Shown: positions 47,321-56,534, numbered from the stretch's first letter. The stretch: 64,000 nt of DNA from DASZIT01 sp963770635 (GCA_963770635.1 CAVYQI010000005.1:434001-498000); one strand, 5' to 3'. Made by a program: numbers and translations. The notes: generated by a model from the letters alone, not told the origin.

Positions 47321-47364
47321 GGGCGGGCCCGACCCCGCCCTCCTTCGCCCCACCGAGGCCGCGA

Positions 47365-48645
47365 TCAGGCGAAGTTGACCAGGTGGTAGTTCTTCTTGCC
47401 CCGCCGCACCAGCAGATAATGGCCGGCCACCAGATCGGCGGCCGCCAACGTCGTGTCGACCTCGTCCTCGCGGCGATTGTTCACGTAGACGCCCCCCTGT
47501 TCGATGACGGTGCGGGCCTGGCTCTTGGACTTGACCCCGATCTCGACCAGCAGGTCCACCAGGGGCAGGCCGCCACCGTCGAGCCGGTTCCGGGCCATTT
47601 GGGTGGAGGGCGCGTCGGCGAACACCTCGAGCAGGGAGCGCTCGTCCAGTTCCGACACCTCCCCGCCGAAGAGGGCGGCCGCCGCCCGCTCGGCTCGTTC
47701 GGTTTCGTGCTCACCGTGCACCAGGGTGCAGACCTGGCGGGCCAGTTCCCGCGGCGCCTCCCGGCGTTCGGGGTGATCGGCGGTGGCCTGGTCGAGCGCC
47801 AGGATCTCCTGGCGGGAGAGAAAGGTGAAGTAGCGGAGATAGGTGCCGACCACCGCGTCCTCGCTGCGGACGAAGTGCTGGTACAGCTGATAGGGGCTGG
47901 TGCGGTCGGGGTCGAGCCACACCGTCCCCGTCTCTGTCTTCCCGAACTTGGTGCCGTCGGCCTTCAACACCAACGGCGTGGTCAATCCCCACACTTCGGC
48001 GTGGCGCACCTTGCGGATCAGGTCGATGCCCATGGTGATATTTCCCCACTGGTCACTCCCGCCGAGCTGGAGGGTGCAGCTGCACTGGTCGAACAGTTGG
48101 AGGAAGTCGTAGGCCTGCAGCAGCATGTAGCTGAACTCGGTGAACGAAATACCCTGTCCGTCGCGGTCGAGCCGTGACCTGACCGAGTCCTTGGCCACCA
48201 TCTGGTTGACGGTGAAGTGCTTGCCGACGTCGCGCAGGAAATCGAAGAGGCGGAGCTCCGTCAACCAGTCCGCGTTGTTCATCAACCTGGCCTGGGCGCC
48301 GCTCTCGGGTCCGAAATCGAGGAACCGCTCGAGTTGGCCTTGGATGCCATCGAGGTTGGCCTGCAGCGACTCCGCCGCCAGGAGCGATCGTTCCTCCGAC
48401 TTCCCGCCCGGATCGCCGATGAATCCGGTCCCTCCCCCGGCCAGGGCGATCGGTCGGTGTCCGGCCAGCTGGAGGCGCCGCAGGGTACACAGCTGGAGCA
48501 GGTGGCCGATGTGGAGGCTGTCGGCGGTCGGGTCGAACCCGGTGTAGACGGTCAGCCGATCGGAGTCGAGACGTGCCTCGAGGGACGGGTCGGTCATCTG
48601 GTGGATGAGGCCCCGAAAGCGGAGATCCTCGGCAAGTCCGGACAT
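47365..48645 (-). CDS. tyrS: Tyrosyl-tRNA synthetase
   Basis: Class I synthetase for tRNA-Tyr, 426 aa. The HIGH motif is in PTADSLHIGHLLQLC, the tyrosine pocket in GGGTGFIGDPGGKSEER and QLGGSDQWGNIT, and the KMSKS equivalent is KADGTKFGKTETG. The C-terminus has an S4 RNA-binding domain (LVEIGVKSKSQARTVIEQGG). ATG 48645 gives MSGLAEDLRFRGLIHQMTD, the usual opening. It is divergent from the carotenoid oxygenase gene across 157 nt. Confidence 0.97.
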   Translation of the reverse strand: MSGLAEDLRFRGLIHQMTDPSLEARLDSDRLTVYTGFDPTADSLHIGHLLQLCTLRRLQLAGHRPIALAGGGTGFIGDPGGKSEERSLLAAESLQANLDGIQGQLERFLDFGPESGAQARLMNNADWLTELRLFDFLRDVGKHFTVNQMVAKDSVRSRLDRDGQGISFTEFSYMLLQAYDFLQLFDQCSCTLQLGGSDQWGNITMGIDLIRKVRHAEVWGLTTPLVLKADGTKFGKTETGTVWLDPDRTSPYQLYQHFVRSEDAVVGTYLRYFTFLSRQEILALDQATADHPERREAPRELARQVCTLVHGEHETERAERAAAALFGGEVSELDERSLLEVFADAPSTQMARNRLDGGGLPLVDLLVEIGVKSKSQARTVIEQGGVYVNNRREDEVDTTLAAADLVAGHYLLVRRGKKNYHLVNFA

Positions 48646-48802
48646 GGACTCAGCCTGCCACGTCGGCACCACCCGCCGGCCATCCACTGCCCGGCGGCGG
48701 CCGCGGCGCGCCCTCTGCCGCCACCCGACGAGGACCGATACGCTCCGATGGCCGGTCGTCGGTGGCGGAAATCGGTTCTCCGCCCAGCAATCAAGGAGTC
48801 CC

Positions 48803-50149
48803 GTGCCAAATCCCTACCTCGAAGGCAACTTCGCTCCCGTACTCGAAGAGCTGACCGAGGGTCACCCATTGCCGGTCACCGGCGTCATCCCTCCCGACCT
48901 CGAGGGCCATCTGCTCCGCAACGGGCCCAACCCGGCGGTGTTGCCGGCCGACATCGCCGAGTACCACTGGTTCACCGGCGACGGGATGATCCATGCCATC
49001 TCGCTGTCCGGGGGCAAAGCCGTGGGCTATCGGAACCGCTGGGTCAGAACCCGCAAGCTGGCGGCCGAGCTCGGCACCGATCCGCCCAAGGGACCCGAGC
49101 AGCCGCTCAACGGACCGGCCAACACCCATGTCATCCGTCACGCCGGCACCACGCTGGCCCTGGTCGAGTCCGGCTTCCCCCATGCGCTGTCCGGCGATCT
49201 CGAGCGGGCCCGGGTCTACGACTTCGACGCGGCGCTGGCCTCGCCGATGACGGCGCACCCGAAGCTCGACCCGGCCACCGGGGAGCTCCTCTTCTTCGGC
49301 TATGACGTCTTCGGGCCGCCATTTCTCCGCTACCACACCGTCGACTCCACCGGCACACTGACCCGCAGCCAGGCGATCGACATCCCGCGGGCGGCGATGA
49401 TGCACGATTTCGGGGTCACCGGCTCTCGGGTGGTGTTCATGGACCTGCCGGTGGTCTTCGACCCGGATCTGGCCGCCACCGGGCGGTCGCTCCCGTTCCG
49501 GTGGACACCCGAGGCCGGAAGCCGGATCGGCGTGATGCCTCGCCAGGGTAATGATGGGGACATCACTTGGATAGGCATCGATCCGGTATACGTGTTCCAC
49601 GTGCTCAATGCCTACGACGACGGGGACGTGGTCGTCATGGACGTCATCCGCTACGACTCGGCCTTCGATACCGCGCCCGGCGGAGCCATCGGTTCCACCC
49701 CACCGGTGTTGGCCCGATGGACCATCGATCCGGCGGCCAACCGGCTGGAGGAGGAGAGGCTGGATGACGCCCCCGTCGAGTTCCCGCGAATCGATGACCA
49801 GGTCGCGGGCCACGTTCACCGATACGGCTACTGCCTGCTGTTGGGAACCCAATCGGAGACCGACGAGCCGATCGGGCTCATCAAGTACGACCTGCAGCGC
49901 GACGAAGCCACCCGTTTCGATCCCGGCGAGTACCGGGCACCGGGCGAGCCGGTCTTCGTTCGGGCCGCTGACGGCGGCGGCGAAGACGAAGGCTGGGTGT
50001 TGAGCGTTGTCTACGACCGCACCCGTGACGCCAGTGATCTGGTCATCCTGGATGCCACCTCGTTCGCGGGCCCACCGGTGGCGACCGTCCATCTCCCGGC
50101 GCGGGTGCCGTTCGGGTTCCACGGTTCGTGGTTGCCATCCACCTCCTGA
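48803..50149 (+). CDS. Carotenoid oxygenase family protein
   Basis: Non-haem iron enzyme (RPE65/CCD family) that cleaves carotenoid or stilbene-type double bonds. 448 aa, seven-bladed propeller. All four iron histidines are in their usual contexts: SPMTAHPKLDP, AAMMHDFGVTG, YVFHVLNAYDDGD and GFHGSWLP near the C-terminus. N-terminal HLLRNGPNPAVLP and YHWFTGDGMIHA are typical. The GTG start has AAGGAG five nt before it. No carotenoid synthesis genes are in the window, so the substrate is open. Confidence 0.93.
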   Translation: MPNPYLEGNFAPVLEELTEGHPLPVTGVIPPDLEGHLLRNGPNPAVLPADIAEYHWFTGDGMIHAISLSGGKAVGYRNRWVRTRKLAAELGTDPPKGPEQPLNGPANTHVIRHAGTTLALVESGFPHALSGDLERARVYDFDAALASPMTAHPKLDPATGELLFFGYDVFGPPFLRYHTVDSTGTLTRSQAIDIPRAAMMHDFGVTGSRVVFMDLPVVFDPDLAATGRSLPFRWTPEAGSRIGVMPRQGNDGDITWIGIDPVYVFHVLNAYDDGDVVVMDVIRYDSAFDTAPGGAIGSTPPVLARWTIDPAANRLEEERLDDAPVEFPRIDDQVAGHVHRYGYCLLLGTQSETDEPIGLIKYDLQRDEATRFDPGEYRAPGEPVFVRAADGGGEDEGWVLSVVYDRTRDASDLVILDATSFAGPPVATVHLPARVPFGFHGSWLPSTS

Positions 50150-50180
50150 CCAGGACCAACCGGTAAAATTGCCCGCCTCG

Positions 50181-50253
50181 CACCTCCGGTGAACCGGTAG
50201 GTGACGCCAACTCCGGCGTCGTGCGTGGGAAACTTTCCGATCCACGTCGGTGG
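50181..50253 (+). other. Run of four small hairpins in the spacer before the LCP gene
   Basis: Consecutive inverted repeats: CACCTCCGGT/ACCGG-T-AGGTG (50181-50203), ACGCC/GGCGT (50204-50219), GGAAA-C-TTTCC (50228-50238) and CCAC/GTGG (50242-50253). The spacer from 50150 to 50412 holds no gene I can support. The first hairpin, 31 nt past the carotenoid oxygenase stop, could be a terminator; the set could also be a structured leader of the LCP gene. No known riboswitch signature was matched. Confidence 0.35.
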
Positions 50254-50412
50254 GATGCGTCGTCCCGGCCGATCGACAGAACGAGCGACAGGCCACCTTC
50301 TTGCCACCATCCATCGACCATGCTCAGACGGATGTCGACGGTTCCCGCGGCCACCCGGACGGACGGGAGTTGAGCCCGTCAGAGCCCACGCGACTGGGAG
50401 TCATCGGACCGC

Positions 50413-51753
50413 ATGGCGAGTAACAGCGAATTCCCGGGGCCGATCCTCGGGGGGCAGATCCCGATCCCCCGCCGGGCGGGTGGCTCGATACCTCCGTCTG
50501 CCGAGCGCCGTCTCAAACCGGCAAAGCGCCGGCGCACGACAGGAGAGCGGGTCCTTCGGATCATGATCCTCCTCCTCATCATCATCGTGGTCCTGGCCGC
50601 CAGTGGCTACGGCTACTTCCGGTACGAATGGGGTCAGATCAAGACCGCGGTGTGTCCGAGCTGCGTGGCGGTGGCCAACGGAGCGCCCTACAACGTGCTG
50701 GTGATCGGCTCCGACACCCGGGTCGGGGAGACCGCCGCCCAGGCCCAGCAGTTCGGCAACGCCACCAATGCCGGCGGGCAGCGGAGCGACACCATCAAGA
50801 TCGTCCACGTCGATCCCGCGGCCGGAACCGCCAGCACCCTCTCCATCCCCCGGGACACCTTCGTGACCCTTTCCGGCGTTCCGGCATCGTCGGGGGTATC
50901 GACCAAGAACAAGATCAACGCCGCCTTCGCCGCCGGTCCCAACGATCCGAACCCGAGCGGCACCGGCGCCAACGGAGTGGTCCAGACCATCGAGAACACC
51001 TTCGGGATCCCGATCAGTCACTGGATCGTGGTCAACTTCTTCGGGCTCACCGATGCCGTCAACGGGCTCGGTGGGATCAAGATGAACTTTCCCTACCCGG
51101 TCAAGGACTATGGCGACTGCAATGCCAACGGCGTCTACAGCAATTGCACGGGTCTGAACATCCCGACCGCCGGCTGCCAGGTCATCAACGGCACCCAGGC
51201 CCTGGCCCTCTCCCGATCCCGGCACTTCGAGTACTACCAGGGAAGGACGTGGGTGAGTGACTACTCCTCGGACATCGGGCGCATCACCCGGCAGAACCTG
51301 GTCATCGAGGCCGTGGTCAACAAGGCCAAGTCCACCTACAACCCGATCCAGGCGGCAACCTTCATCTCGTCGCTCACCCACGACGTCACCCTCGACAGTC
51401 AATTCGGCTCGGGGATGCTGCTGAGCCTGGCCGAGCGTTACCACGCGTTCTCCGGAACCAGCCTCCAGAACTACACCGTGCCCACGGTGGGGGCGAGTTA
51501 CGCCCCCTACGGAAACGAGGCGGTCCAGGTCGTCCAGCAGCCCCAGACCCAGCAGATCATCACCCAGTTCCTGGGTGGATCCACCGGGACGGTGACCACC
51601 CCTCCCCTTGACGGTTACGGGAACCCGATCCCGGTGCCGACGGTGACCGCCACCACCGCCCCGGCGTCGACCTCCGCCACCAGCGCCGGTTCCGCCGCCG
51701 CTCCGGCGAGCGCGGCGTCGAGCGTCCCCTCCTACGATCCGACCCCCTGCTGA
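50413..51753 (+). CDS. LytR-CpsA-Psr (LCP) family cell-wall glycopolymer ligase
   Basis: 446 aa membrane-anchored enzyme that transfers wall polymers from lipid carriers to peptidoglycan. A basic cytosolic N-terminus (residues 1-46) is followed by one membrane helix (MILLLIIIVVLAASGYGYF) and the extracytoplasmic LCP domain: NVLVIGSDTRVGE, GGQRSDTIKIVHVDP, TLSIPRDTFVTL, INAAFAAGPN and ALALSRSRHFEYYQ. The catalytic Arg/Asp set is present. Cysteines pair in the domain (CNANGVYSNCTG). The last 60 residues are Thr/Ala/Ser-rich. The 3' end overlaps menD tail to tail by 22 nt. Confidence 0.93.
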   Translation: MASNSEFPGPILGGQIPIPRRAGGSIPPSAERRLKPAKRRRTTGERVLRIMILLLIIIVVLAASGYGYFRYEWGQIKTAVCPSCVAVANGAPYNVLVIGSDTRVGETAAQAQQFGNATNAGGQRSDTIKIVHVDPAAGTASTLSIPRDTFVTLSGVPASSGVSTKNKINAAFAAGPNDPNPSGTGANGVVQTIENTFGIPISHWIVVNFFGLTDAVNGLGGIKMNFPYPVKDYGDCNANGVYSNCTGLNIPTAGCQVINGTQALALSRSRHFEYYQGRTWVSDYSSDIGRITRQNLVIEAVVNKAKSTYNPIQAATFISSLTHDVTLDSQFGSGMLLSLAERYHAFSGTSLQNYTVPTVGASYAPYGNEAVQVVQQPQTQQIITQFLGGSTGTVTTPPLDGYGNPIPVPTVTATTAPASTSATSAGSAAAPASAASSVPSYDPTPC

Positions 51754-53609
51754 GCGGTTGCCCCCGGACCGGTTCGGTCGGCACCGGCGGCCATGGCTTC
51801 ATCGACGGCCCGGACCACCGCCCGGTTGATCTCCTGGTGGATCTCCAGGTTCGCCGAACGATCGGGTAGCCGCACCCGGATCACCGCCAGCCCCCCGCCG
51901 GCGATCCGCCGGTGCAACGCCTCACCCAACGCCCCCGGCCGGTCGTCGGGTCCGACCTCGTCCACCGGCACCCCGAACCCGGCCGCCACCCGGGCCACGT
52001 CAGAAGTCTGCGGGGTGCCGAACAGGGCCTCGAAGGTGGCGGGGTCGAGGGTTGCCGCTTGAGGGAGAAACGAGAAGATCCCTCCCCCGCGGTTGTCAGC
52101 CACCACCACCGTGCACGGCGGGTCGGTCCCCACCCCCCGGACCAACGCCGAGACGTCGTGGAAGAAGGCCAGGTCCCCGACCAGGGCCACCGCCGGTCCA
52201 CCGGCCATGGCCACCCCCAGGGCGGTCGACACCACGCCGTCGATACCGTTGGCGCCGCGGTTGGCCAACACCCGGGGCGGATCGACCCGCGGCTCCCCGA
52301 ACGCTTCGACATCCCGGATCGGCATCGAGGACGACGTCACCAGGGTGACCCCGGACGGGAGGTCGGAGAACAGCCGCCGGGCCAGCGCCGGCTCGGTCCA
52401 ACCCGCATTCGGGGCCGCCCGGCCGTTGCCAGCGCCCGGCAGATCGCCGAGACGCTGCCCGATGGCGGCCTGGGCGGCGGACTCGGCCGACCGCCATTCG
52501 TCCAGCCACGGGCCGGCGCCGGCCCGGGTCCGGTCCCCCATCCCGTCGATGATTCCCTGGCAGGCGGCGGTGGGATCGGCGGCCATCAGGGTGGTGACCG
52601 ATCGATCCGGATCCACCCACTGACCCCAGGGGACCGCGGCGACCACGGGGGTGGTTTCCGTGACCGAGTCGGCCAGATAGGCGTTGACCACCTTCGAGAC
52701 CCAGGGTGCCCCCAGCCTCAGCACGAACTCCGGACGATGGGCGGCGCAGAAGCCGTCGGAGCGGAGGATGCCGTCGGCCGCCGCAATCACCGCCGATCCC
52801 GGACGGCGAAGGCCCGACCGGGGGTCGGCCAGCACCGGCCACCCGAGGGCGGAGGCGGCGGCCGCCACCGCCACCGGGTCGCCGCAGTCGGCGCCGGCGA
52901 CGATGACTCCCCGGACGCCGGCCCGGCCGGCGTCGACGATGCGGCCCACCGCGGCCGTCGACGGAGCCGGCGGCGCCTTCTCGATCCGGTACCACGGCTG
53001 ACCGTCGGGCCGTCCGGGTTGGACGTCCACGGTCCTGGCGTCCCCGAGGAGTGGCTCCCGAAACGGCAGGTTCAGATGGACCGGTCCGGGCCCCGTCGGG
53101 CCGGTGATCGTCTCTGCCACCGACCGGGAGGCCAGCGACCGCCAGGTGGGTCGACCGGCGGCATTGGCGACGCCGGGATCGGCGAACCAGCGCGCCGACC
53201 GCCCGAACAGGTGCTGTTGGTCGATGGTCTGCGGGGCCCCGATGTCCCGGAGCTCGGGGGGCCGGTCGGCGGTGCAGACGAGTAGGGGCACCTTGGCCAG
53301 GTCGGCCTCCGCCACCGCGGCATGGAGCTCGGCGGCGGCGGTACCGCTGGTGGTCACCATCACCGCCGGGTGTCCGCTGGCCAGCCCGATACCGAGGGCG
53401 GTGAAGGCGGCGGACCGCTCGTCGAGCCGGACGTGGACCTCCACTCCGGGGTGGCGGACGAGCGCCACCGCCAAGGGCGTCGACCGCGACCCCGGGCTGA
53501 TCACCGCGTGCGAGACCCCGCATCGGGACCACTCGTCGACCAGGGTGGCGGCGAACGCCATCTGGACGTCGGCACTCCCGGGTGTCGGCACCGGCATCGC
53601 TACGCTCAT
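51732..53609 (-). CDS. menD: 2-succinyl-5-enolpyruvyl-6-hydroxy-3-cyclohexene-1-carboxylate synthase
   Basis: ThDP enzyme joining isochorismate and 2-oxoglutarate in menaquinone synthesis. 625 aa: VISPGSRSTPLAVALVRHP, the catalytic Glu region VHVRLDERSAAFTALGIGL, TTSGTAAAELHAAV, and the ThDP/Mg motif GDLAFFHDVSALVRG with VADNRGGGIFSFLP. ATG 53609 is preferred (AAGG 9 nt upstream), but ATG 53597 gives MPVPTPGSAD and is equally plausible. Its start is only 17 nt from the divergent menH. Confidence 0.94.
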   Translation of the reverse strand: MSVAMPVPTPGSADVQMAFAATLVDEWSRCGVSHAVISPGSRSTPLAVALVRHPGVEVHVRLDERSAAFTALGIGLASGHPAVMVTTSGTAAAELHAAVAEADLAKVPLLVCTADRPPELRDIGAPQTIDQQHLFGRSARWFADPGVANAAGRPTWRSLASRSVAETITGPTGPGPVHLNLPFREPLLGDARTVDVQPGRPDGQPWYRIEKAPPAPSTAAVGRIVDAGRAGVRGVIVAGADCGDPVAVAAAASALGWPVLADPRSGLRRPGSAVIAAADGILRSDGFCAAHRPEFVLRLGAPWVSKVVNAYLADSVTETTPVVAAVPWGQWVDPDRSVTTLMAADPTAACQGIIDGMGDRTRAGAGPWLDEWRSAESAAQAAIGQRLGDLPGAGNGRAAPNAGWTEPALARRLFSDLPSGVTLVTSSSMPIRDVEAFGEPRVDPPRVLANRGANGIDGVVSTALGVAMAGGPAVALVGDLAFFHDVSALVRGVGTDPPCTVVVADNRGGGIFSFLPQAATLDPATFEALFGTPQTSDVARVAAGFGVPVDEVGPDDRPGALGEALHRRIAGGGLAVIRVRLPDRSANLEIHQEINRAVVRAVDEAMAAGADRTGPGATAQQGVGS

Positions 53610-53626
53610 GGCCGAGGACCTTGCCC

Positions 53627-54460
53627 ATGATGTCGCCTGACCCCACCATCCCCGCCCCAATGCCCGACGCGGTGGCGCTGCACGCCACGGCGATCGGGGA
53701 AGGACCGCGGCTGGTCATGGCCCATGGCTTCACCCAGACCGGTGGCGTCTGGGGATCGTTGGACAGCCGGTTGGCCACCGATCATCAGGTGGTGCGGGTC
53801 GACATGCCCGGCCACGGGAACTCGGCCCGGGTACGCGCCGATCTCCCCGACGGGGCGGGGTTGTTGGGCGCGGCGGGCGGCCGGGCCACCTATCTCGGCT
53901 ACTCGATGGGCGCCCGCTTCTGCCTGCATCTCGCCCTCGGCCAACCCGGGCTGGTCGACTCCCTGGTGCTGATCTCGGGCACCGCCGGCATCGACGATCC
54001 CGATGAACGGGCCGACCGGCGTGCCCGGGATGAGGGGTTGGCCGACGAACTCGACCCACCCCTGTCGGGGCAAGCCTCCGTCGGCGATGCCCAGGCCCGG
54101 CTCGACGCGTTTCTTCGACGGTGGCTGGACACCCCGCTGCTGGCCGGGGTCCCGGCCGAGGCTGACGGGTGGGCGGAACGCCGCCGCAACACCGGAACGG
54201 GACTGGCGTCGAGCCTGCGGTTGGCCGGCACCGGCACCCAGTTCCCCCTGTGGACGCGATTGTCCGGCCTGGACATGCCGGTGTTGATCGTCACCGGCGA
54301 GCTCGACGACAAGTTCACCGGCATCGGTCGACGGATGGCCGACGCCATCGGCGACAACGCCACCCGGGTGGTGATCGAAGGTGCCGGCCACTCCCCTCAT
54401 CTCCAGGAGCCGGCGCAGGTGGCCCGGGAGATCCGCGCCTTTCTGCAGTCGCAACCCTGA
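53627..54460 (+). CDS. menH: Alpha/beta hydrolase, MenH (SHCHC synthase)
   Basis: Eliminates pyruvate from the MenD product. 277 aa alpha/beta hydrolase: oxyanion segment MAHGFTQTGGVWGSLD, nucleophile elbow YLGYSMGARFCLHLAL, the acid in VTGELDDKFTG and the catalytic His in IEGAGHSPHLQEP. Gly-Tyr-Ser-Met-Gly-Ala-Arg is the elbow typical of MenH. ATG 53627 (or 53630 next to it) is the start. Position back to back with menD supports the call over a generic hydrolase. Confidence 0.88.
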   Translation: MMSPDPTIPAPMPDAVALHATAIGEGPRLVMAHGFTQTGGVWGSLDSRLATDHQVVRVDMPGHGNSARVRADLPDGAGLLGAAGGRATYLGYSMGARFCLHLALGQPGLVDSLVLISGTAGIDDPDERADRRARDEGLADELDPPLSGQASVGDAQARLDAFLRRWLDTPLLAGVPAEADGWAERRRNTGTGLASSLRLAGTGTQFPLWTRLSGLDMPVLIVTGELDDKFTGIGRRMADAIGDNATRVVIEGAGHSPHLQEPAQVAREIRAFLQSQP

Positions 54461-54462
54461 GG

Positions 54463-55443
54463 TCACGTCGCCCACAGCCAGAGGCCGGCAGCCAGCAGTG
54501 CTCCGAAGACGAGCTGGATCCGGCCGGTGGCGGCCAGCACCGGGAGCAGAGCGCGACCCGAGGCGTCGCTGCTGACGATCCGGATCGGGGCAACGACGAG
54601 CGGTAGCGAGAGCATCGGCAGGAAGAGGTAGATCGGCTGCCGGTGGAAGGTGTCGCCGGTGGCGGCCAGCAAGCCCACCACCAGTACCCCGATGAAGGGG
54701 AGCAGCACGCAGGCGAGGTAGAACCCTCCGCCGGTTCGCCGTCCGACCCGGGCGGCGAGGGTCCGCTTGCCGGCCACCCGGTCGGTTTCGATGTCCCGAA
54801 GATTGTTGGTCAGCAACAGCGCGGTGGCCAACAGGCCCACCCCCACCGAGGCCGGGACCACCAAACCCCCGGTCAGCTTCCCGGTCTGGACGTAGAAGGT
54901 GCCGATGGTGGCAACCACCCCGAAGAAAACGAAGACGAACAGCTCACCGAATCCGGCATAGCCGTAGGGTCGGGGCCCGCCGGTGTAGAACCACCCTGCG
55001 GCCAGGCAGGCGGCTCCCACCGCCAGCACCCACCAGGAGGTGGCCCAGGCCAGGGTCAGTCCGACCGCGCCGGCCAGGCCGAAGGCCAGGAAGGCGGCTC
55101 GCTTGACCGCCGACGGCGACGCCAGGCCCGACGCGACCAGCCGGATCGGGCCCACCCGCTGGTCATCGGTCCCGCGGATGCCGTCGGAGTAGTCGTTGGC
55201 ATAGTTGGTGCCGATCTGGAGGGCCAGGGCCACCGCGAGGGCGCCGAGCGCCCGCCACCAATGAAAGTTCCAGAGCCCCGGTGCCGCCCCGGAGGCCAGC
55301 CGGGAGACCAGCAGGTGGGCCGCCGCCGTTCCGACCAGGACCGGCACCACCGCGGCCGGCAGGGTGCGCGGGCGGGCGCCCAGCACCCACCGCTTCGCCG
55401 GCCCGGGGGTCGGATGAGCCGTCGCGATGGGCGCAGCGGTCAT
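54463..55443 (-). CDS. menA: 1,4-dihydroxy-2-naphthoate octaprenyltransferase
   Basis: Membrane prenyltransferase of the UbiA superfamily attaching the polyprenyl tail to DHNA. 326 aa, 8-9 helices. The two Asp-rich motifs are TNYANDYSDGIRGTDD and NNLRDIETDRVAGKRTLA; ARPRTLPAAVVPVLVGTA at the N-terminus is typical of MenA. ATG 55443 is chosen for the conserved N-terminus. The long upstream frame continues only because the intervening inverted repeat happens to be open. Convergent with menH, 2 nt apart. Confidence 0.93.
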   Translation of the reverse strand: MTAAPIATAHPTPGPAKRWVLGARPRTLPAAVVPVLVGTAAAHLLVSRLASGAAPGLWNFHWWRALGALAVALALQIGTNYANDYSDGIRGTDDQRVGPIRLVASGLASPSAVKRAAFLAFGLAGAVGLTLAWATSWWVLAVGAACLAAGWFYTGGPRPYGYAGFGELFVFVFFGVVATIGTFYVQTGKLTGGLVVPASVGVGLLATALLLTNNLRDIETDRVAGKRTLAARVGRRTGGGFYLACVLLPFIGVLVVGLLAATGDTFHRQPIYLFLPMLSLPLVVAPIRIVSSDASGRALLPVLAATGRIQLVFGALLAAGLWLWAT

Positions 55444-55474
55444 CGGGTCATCCCTCTGAACCGCGGAGTGATTT

Positions 55475-55524
55475 CGCGCCACGTTTGAGCCAATGCGGTT
55501 GGCGATTCTCTCAAACGTGGCGCG
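55475..55524. repeat. Perfect 15-bp inverted repeat with nested hairpin
   Basis: Left arm CGCGCCACGTTTGAG (55475-55489), right arm CTCAAACGTGGCGCG (55510-55524), 20-nt spacer that itself contains CCAA-tgcgg-TTGG. It lies in the 124-nt gap between menB and menA, 31 bp before the menA ATG. No T tract follows on either strand. I found no second copy in the window. It could be an end-of-menB terminator, an operator or a palindromic repeat element. Confidence 0.85.
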
Positions 55525-55567
55525 TCCGAGGGCAACCGCCTTCCCGTTGGCGACTTCGCCGCCACCC

Positions 55568-56482
55568 TCATGGGCGACGAGGGAACCTACCGAAGTCCGG
55601 CTTCCGGTGCTCCTGGAAGGCATTGCGACCCTCTTGGCCTTCTTCGCTCATGTAGAAGAGCATGGTGGCGTCGCCGGCGAACTGCTGCAGCCCGGCCAGG
55701 CCGTCGTCGGCGGCATGAAGACCGCCCTTGATCATTCGCAAGGCGATCGGCGACAACGACAGCATCCGGCGGCACCAGGCGATGGTCTCGATCTCGAGCG
55801 AGTCGAGCGGAACCACCTCGTTGACCAGACCCCATTCGAGAGCGGTGGCGGCGTCGTATTGGCGGCAGAGGAACCACACCTCCTTGGCCCGCTTCAGACC
55901 GATGGTGCGAGCCAGGAGACTTGACCCGTAGCCTCCGTCGAAACTCCCGACGATGGGTCCGGTCTGACCGAAGCGGGCGTTTTCGGCGGCGACGGTGAGG
56001 TCACACACCAGGTGGAGAATGTGACCCCCTCCGATGGCGTAGCCGGCGACCATGGCCACCACCGGCTTGGGCATCCGGCGGATCTCGACCTGCAGATCGA
56101 GCACGTTGAGGCGGCCGATTCCCTGCTGGGCCACCTCATCGTCACCCATGTACCCGTCATCGCCGCGGATCTTCTGGTCCCCGCCGGAGCAGAAGGCGTC
56201 GGGACCCTCGCCGGTGAGGATCACCACCCCCACCGAGGGATCGTCGCGGGCAGCGGAGAGCGCATCGGACAGCTCGAAAAGGGTCTGGGGACGGAAGGCG
56301 TTCCGGACTTCCGGGCGGGCGATGGTCAGCTTGGCGATCCCGTCGGCGACGTCGAAATAGATGTCCTTGTAGACGCCGCGCCGCTCCCAGTCGGGAAGGG
56401 GCATGCTCCGGTACTGCTCGACCGGGTCATCCGGGGCCCCGCTGATCACCGTCCGGTTGTCGACTCCTCCTGCCTTCACCAT
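55568..56482 (-). CDS. menB: 1,4-dihydroxy-2-naphthoyl-CoA synthase
   Basis: Crotonase-fold ring-closing enzyme (Dieckmann-type) of menaquinone synthesis. 304 aa: IARPEVRNAFRPQTLFEL, FCSGGDQKIRGDDGYMG, AGYAIGGGHILHLVCDLTVA (oxyanion hole) and GPIVGSFDGGYGSSLLAR, where the MenB-type SFDGGYG loop and the GDQ motif separate it from ordinary enoyl-CoA hydratases. The start is ATG 56482 with AGGAG 11 nt upstream. Divergent from menE. Confidence 0.95.
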   Translation of the reverse strand: MVKAGGVDNRTVISGAPDDPVEQYRSMPLPDWERRGVYKDIYFDVADGIAKLTIARPEVRNAFRPQTLFELSDALSAARDDPSVGVVILTGEGPDAFCSGGDQKIRGDDGYMGDDEVAQQGIGRLNVLDLQVEIRRMPKPVVAMVAGYAIGGGHILHLVCDLTVAAENARFGQTGPIVGSFDGGYGSSLLARTIGLKRAKEVWFLCRQYDAATALEWGLVNEVVPLDSLEIETIAWCRRMLSLSPIALRMIKGGLHAADDGLAGLQQFAGDATMLFYMSEEGQEGRNAFQEHRKPDFGRFPRRP

Positions 56483-56522
56483 GCGACCACTCGCTCCTCG
56501 CGTCGTTCTTCGGGCAGTCACC

Positions 56523-56528
56523 TAACCT
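56523..56528 (+). promoter_or_regulatory. -10 box of a leaderless promoter (menE), overlapping an opposite-strand box
   Basis: TAACCT, 6 nt before the menE ATG. On the minus strand TAGGTT (56524-56529) overlaps it by five bases and is a candidate -10 for menB. If both work, the two polymerases would compete for the same DNA. Confidence 0.45.
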
Positions 56529-56534
56529 AGCGCC

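Noticed and set aside
50150..50412. c-di-AMP (ydaO) riboswitch before the LCP gene
   Set aside because: Isolated resemblances (AACCGGTAGG, CCCGTCAGAG) are in the wrong order, and the remaining conserved blocks are absent.
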